The translations under genes and the position numbers were made by a program. Positions 19,487 through 20,941 of a DNA stretch of 20,941 nt are shown here, one piece after another. The DNA comes from Saccoglossus kowalevskii (lineage: Eukaryota; Hemichordata; Enteropneusta; Harrimaniidae): contig NW_003120425.1 of assembly GCF_000003605.2 (NCBI RefSeq), forward strand, positions 294,455 to 315,395, read 5' to 3'. The notes under the pieces are model-generated. The model was not told the DNA's origin. It searched no databases and saw only the letters and a list, made by a program, of their open reading frames with translations. Positions within the stretch are counted from its first letter, which is position 1; each line of letters opens with the position of its first letter.

Positions 19487-19780
19487 AGAACTTTTTTGTA
19501 TGATAACATTTTTTAATTTTTGCACATATTTCAAGCCTTAACAAATTTTGCTGCAGTAAGTGTAAATAGCCTGTTGTAACTGATATTTTTTTTAGAAAGG
19601 AAGTCGTACTAAATTTTGTGAAATTTACAAAGTGCCATCAACTTGTAGAAATATCTGTCGGTACTAATGTAATGGTTAACATTATTTACAGTGGTGATTG
19701 TAAACAATACTCAAAAATCTCATGTATCAAGATGAAATACTTTACAAATATTTATTTACATAAAATTTAGTATTAATATA

Positions 19781-19786
19781 AATAAA
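19781..19786 (+). terminator. Candidate poly(A) signal AATAAA with GU-rich downstream stretch
   Basis: AATAAA is followed within 20-60 bases by GTGTGAATAA, TTGGTGTCTGTCTTTG and TTTGTGTATTTGTGCATG, a good downstream element. If it serves the coiled-coil gene, the 3' UTR would be about 1.75 kb and would include the minisatellite and the 19157-19486 element. An earlier site may be used instead. Confidence 0.45.
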
Positions 19787-20227
19787 GTGTGAATAATTCA
19801 TTTGGTGTCTGTCTTTGAATGATTATTATTTGTGTATTTGTGCATGTTGGATATTATTGATGAAGAGGAAAATTGAATTAAATTTGAAGCAATTTATAAT
19901 TACAGTGAAAATTCATTATGTGCTCTATAACTTCAAAAAAAGTCCAGACTTTGCCAGACTAAACTCACTGTACGCGAATTAAAAATAATTCAATACTGGC
20001 AAGGGAGTATTTTGTAGCGCCCTCACCCGACTGTATGACACACAAGTGGAACTCAAAAAGCAACAAACAGAAATATTCTCGTTCGAGTGTAATAAGGTAC
20101 TTCAAAAATAAACACAGACATATAAGAAAATATATTTCAAAATATGCACAATACCGATGTATATCGGGCTTGTCAAACAGCTGTTAACCAAAGTCGCATC
20201 CTCCACATTTTTCTTCGGATCAAGTTC
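19787..20227. other. Intergenic region, no gene seen
   Basis: AT-rich sequence without coding features or recognised repeats. Overlapping plus-strand frames starting at 20144 and 20157 have no family feature. Confidence 0.5.
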
Positions 20228-20252
20228 AAAATGGCTGACTGGCAGCCATTTT
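20228..20252. repeat. Perfect palindrome AAAATGGCTG / CAGCCATTTT
   Basis: Ten-base arms are separated by ACTGG. Each arm carries AAATGGC, resembling the YY1-type AANATGGC word that marks some animal transcription starts, here facing both ways. Confidence 0.75.
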
Positions 20253-20362
20253 CTTTTAAAGAATTTAGTTTTCGATCCATATCTTGGACATGCATGGACA
20301 GATCAAGACCACACTTCACACACATCATACAATGTGTTGTACATATGCAGGTGCATTTCGGA

Positions 20363-20385
20363 TCAGACCACTTTCAGTGGTCTGA
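20363..20385. repeat. Perfect 10-bp hairpin with 3-base loop
   Basis: TCAGACCACT, loop TTC, AGTGGTCTGA. The stem has no mismatch. It is unlike the histone 3' stem-loop, which has a 6-bp stem and 4-base loop. No gene that would use it is visible nearby. Confidence 0.85.
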
Positions 20386-20492
20386 GATTTCGGTCATGAT
20401 CTGCTTTCAATGTACATGTCACTCAAATATGAATGCAACGGGGACGTGTCATTCACAATGACTTGTTGTCAATGTTCACAATGCTTTGACTG

Positions 20493-20755
20493 TCAATAAA
20501 ACCACAATCGAGCACTGTTATTATCTGCTTTCTGCATCTGGACTAAGTTGACCTTTAATATGGAGGGTAAAGTGGAGATGGTTTTTGGTTCGACCTTCTT
20601 GAACTTCACTCGTATTTCATTGAGCAACACAGTAGCAGTCATACTTTCAATCTTCATGTGAAGGGAGTTTGATAGTGCAGTAGATAAACTAACACCCGGA
20701 GCACATTCAGCAAAACGGCTACTTCTCATCGGTCATGTGATATGACAGACGCCAT
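20493..20755 (-). other. Weak candidate first exon on the minus strand (uORF plus 78-codon frame)
   Basis: A minus-strand frame from ATG at 20729 to a stop at 20493 encodes 78 residues, including IESMTATVLLNEIRVKFKKV. Just upstream, ATGGCG at 20755 opens a 9-codon frame whose TGA overlaps the ATG as ATGA (20729-20726). The first ATG lies in AAAAAATGGCG, a word like those at animal transcription starts. No family was recognised and no strong splice donor was seen, so this may be chance. Confidence 0.25.
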
Positions 20756-20941
20756 TTTTTTTTTTTGCTGTCTGCAATTTCATCCAGTTTGTAATCTTTA
20801 TCAGTCACTCAAAGCTTGAAAAATTTTATGTTTTTCTGAGCTCGAGCTGTGTGAATGGCGAAGTGAAGCTGAGAAGCATTGTATTTCACTCAATTTATAG
20901 TTGTTCTAGTCAGAGTTTTTTTTTTATATCTTCTACTGGTC

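Noticed and set aside
19359-19544. 61-codon minus-strand open frame overlapping the inverted-repeat element
   Set aside because: It runs across the right terminal repeat of a probable non-autonomous element and shows no domain; treated as repeat sequence.

Overview
The window is animal (metazoan) nuclear DNA. It is AT-rich, has a gene split by short GT-AG introns, and carries decayed copies of a hAT DNA transposon and an APE-type LINE, a long (TA)n microsatellite, minisatellites and fold-back elements. The mix resembles a marine invertebrate (lophotrochozoan or invertebrate deuterostome), but nothing seen here fixes the phylum. No bacterial-style operon, CRISPR array, rRNA or tRNA gene was recognised.

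Layout. 1-2421 is the 3' part of a dead hAT transposon on the plus strand (DUF4371-type transposase with a C-terminal dimerisation motif), ending in a recognisable 3' terminal inverted repeat. 2422-4600 is AT-rich intergenic DNA with no gene seen. About 4620-8250 is a minus-strand LINE: ORF1, endonuclease and reverse transcriptase can all be read, but it has several frameshifts, a damaged endonuclease motif and a (TA)30 tract in its 3' part. 8250-9432 is the upstream region of the one intact gene.

9501-18051 is that gene, on the plus strand. I joined nine exons using GT-AG sites whose phases all agree; together they give 2637 coding bases, or 878 residues plus no surplus (879 codons including the stop). 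I do not recognise the family. The protein has an acidic N-terminal half with three copies of a helical repeat, two LC8 (dynein light chain)-like motifs, a coiled coil of about 190 residues, a PP1-docking-like motif, an acidic Ser/Asp patch, a proline/lysine SH3-ligand-like stretch and a basic Arg/Gly tail. This reads as a dimeric cytoplasmic or cytoskeletal scaffold; that role is inference.

The introns and 3' flank hold most of the unexplained structure: direct repeats exactly 400 bases apart with a long hairpin (intron 2), a tandem repeat that copies the exon 4 splice donor and a 410-base fold-back element (intron 4), a 42-base-period minisatellite (intron 6), a minisatellite carrying repeated TGATGTCA boxes just after the stop codon, and a short inverted-repeat element at 19157-19486. 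19490-20941 has a perfect hairpin, an ATGGC palindrome and a weak candidate first exon on the minus strand.
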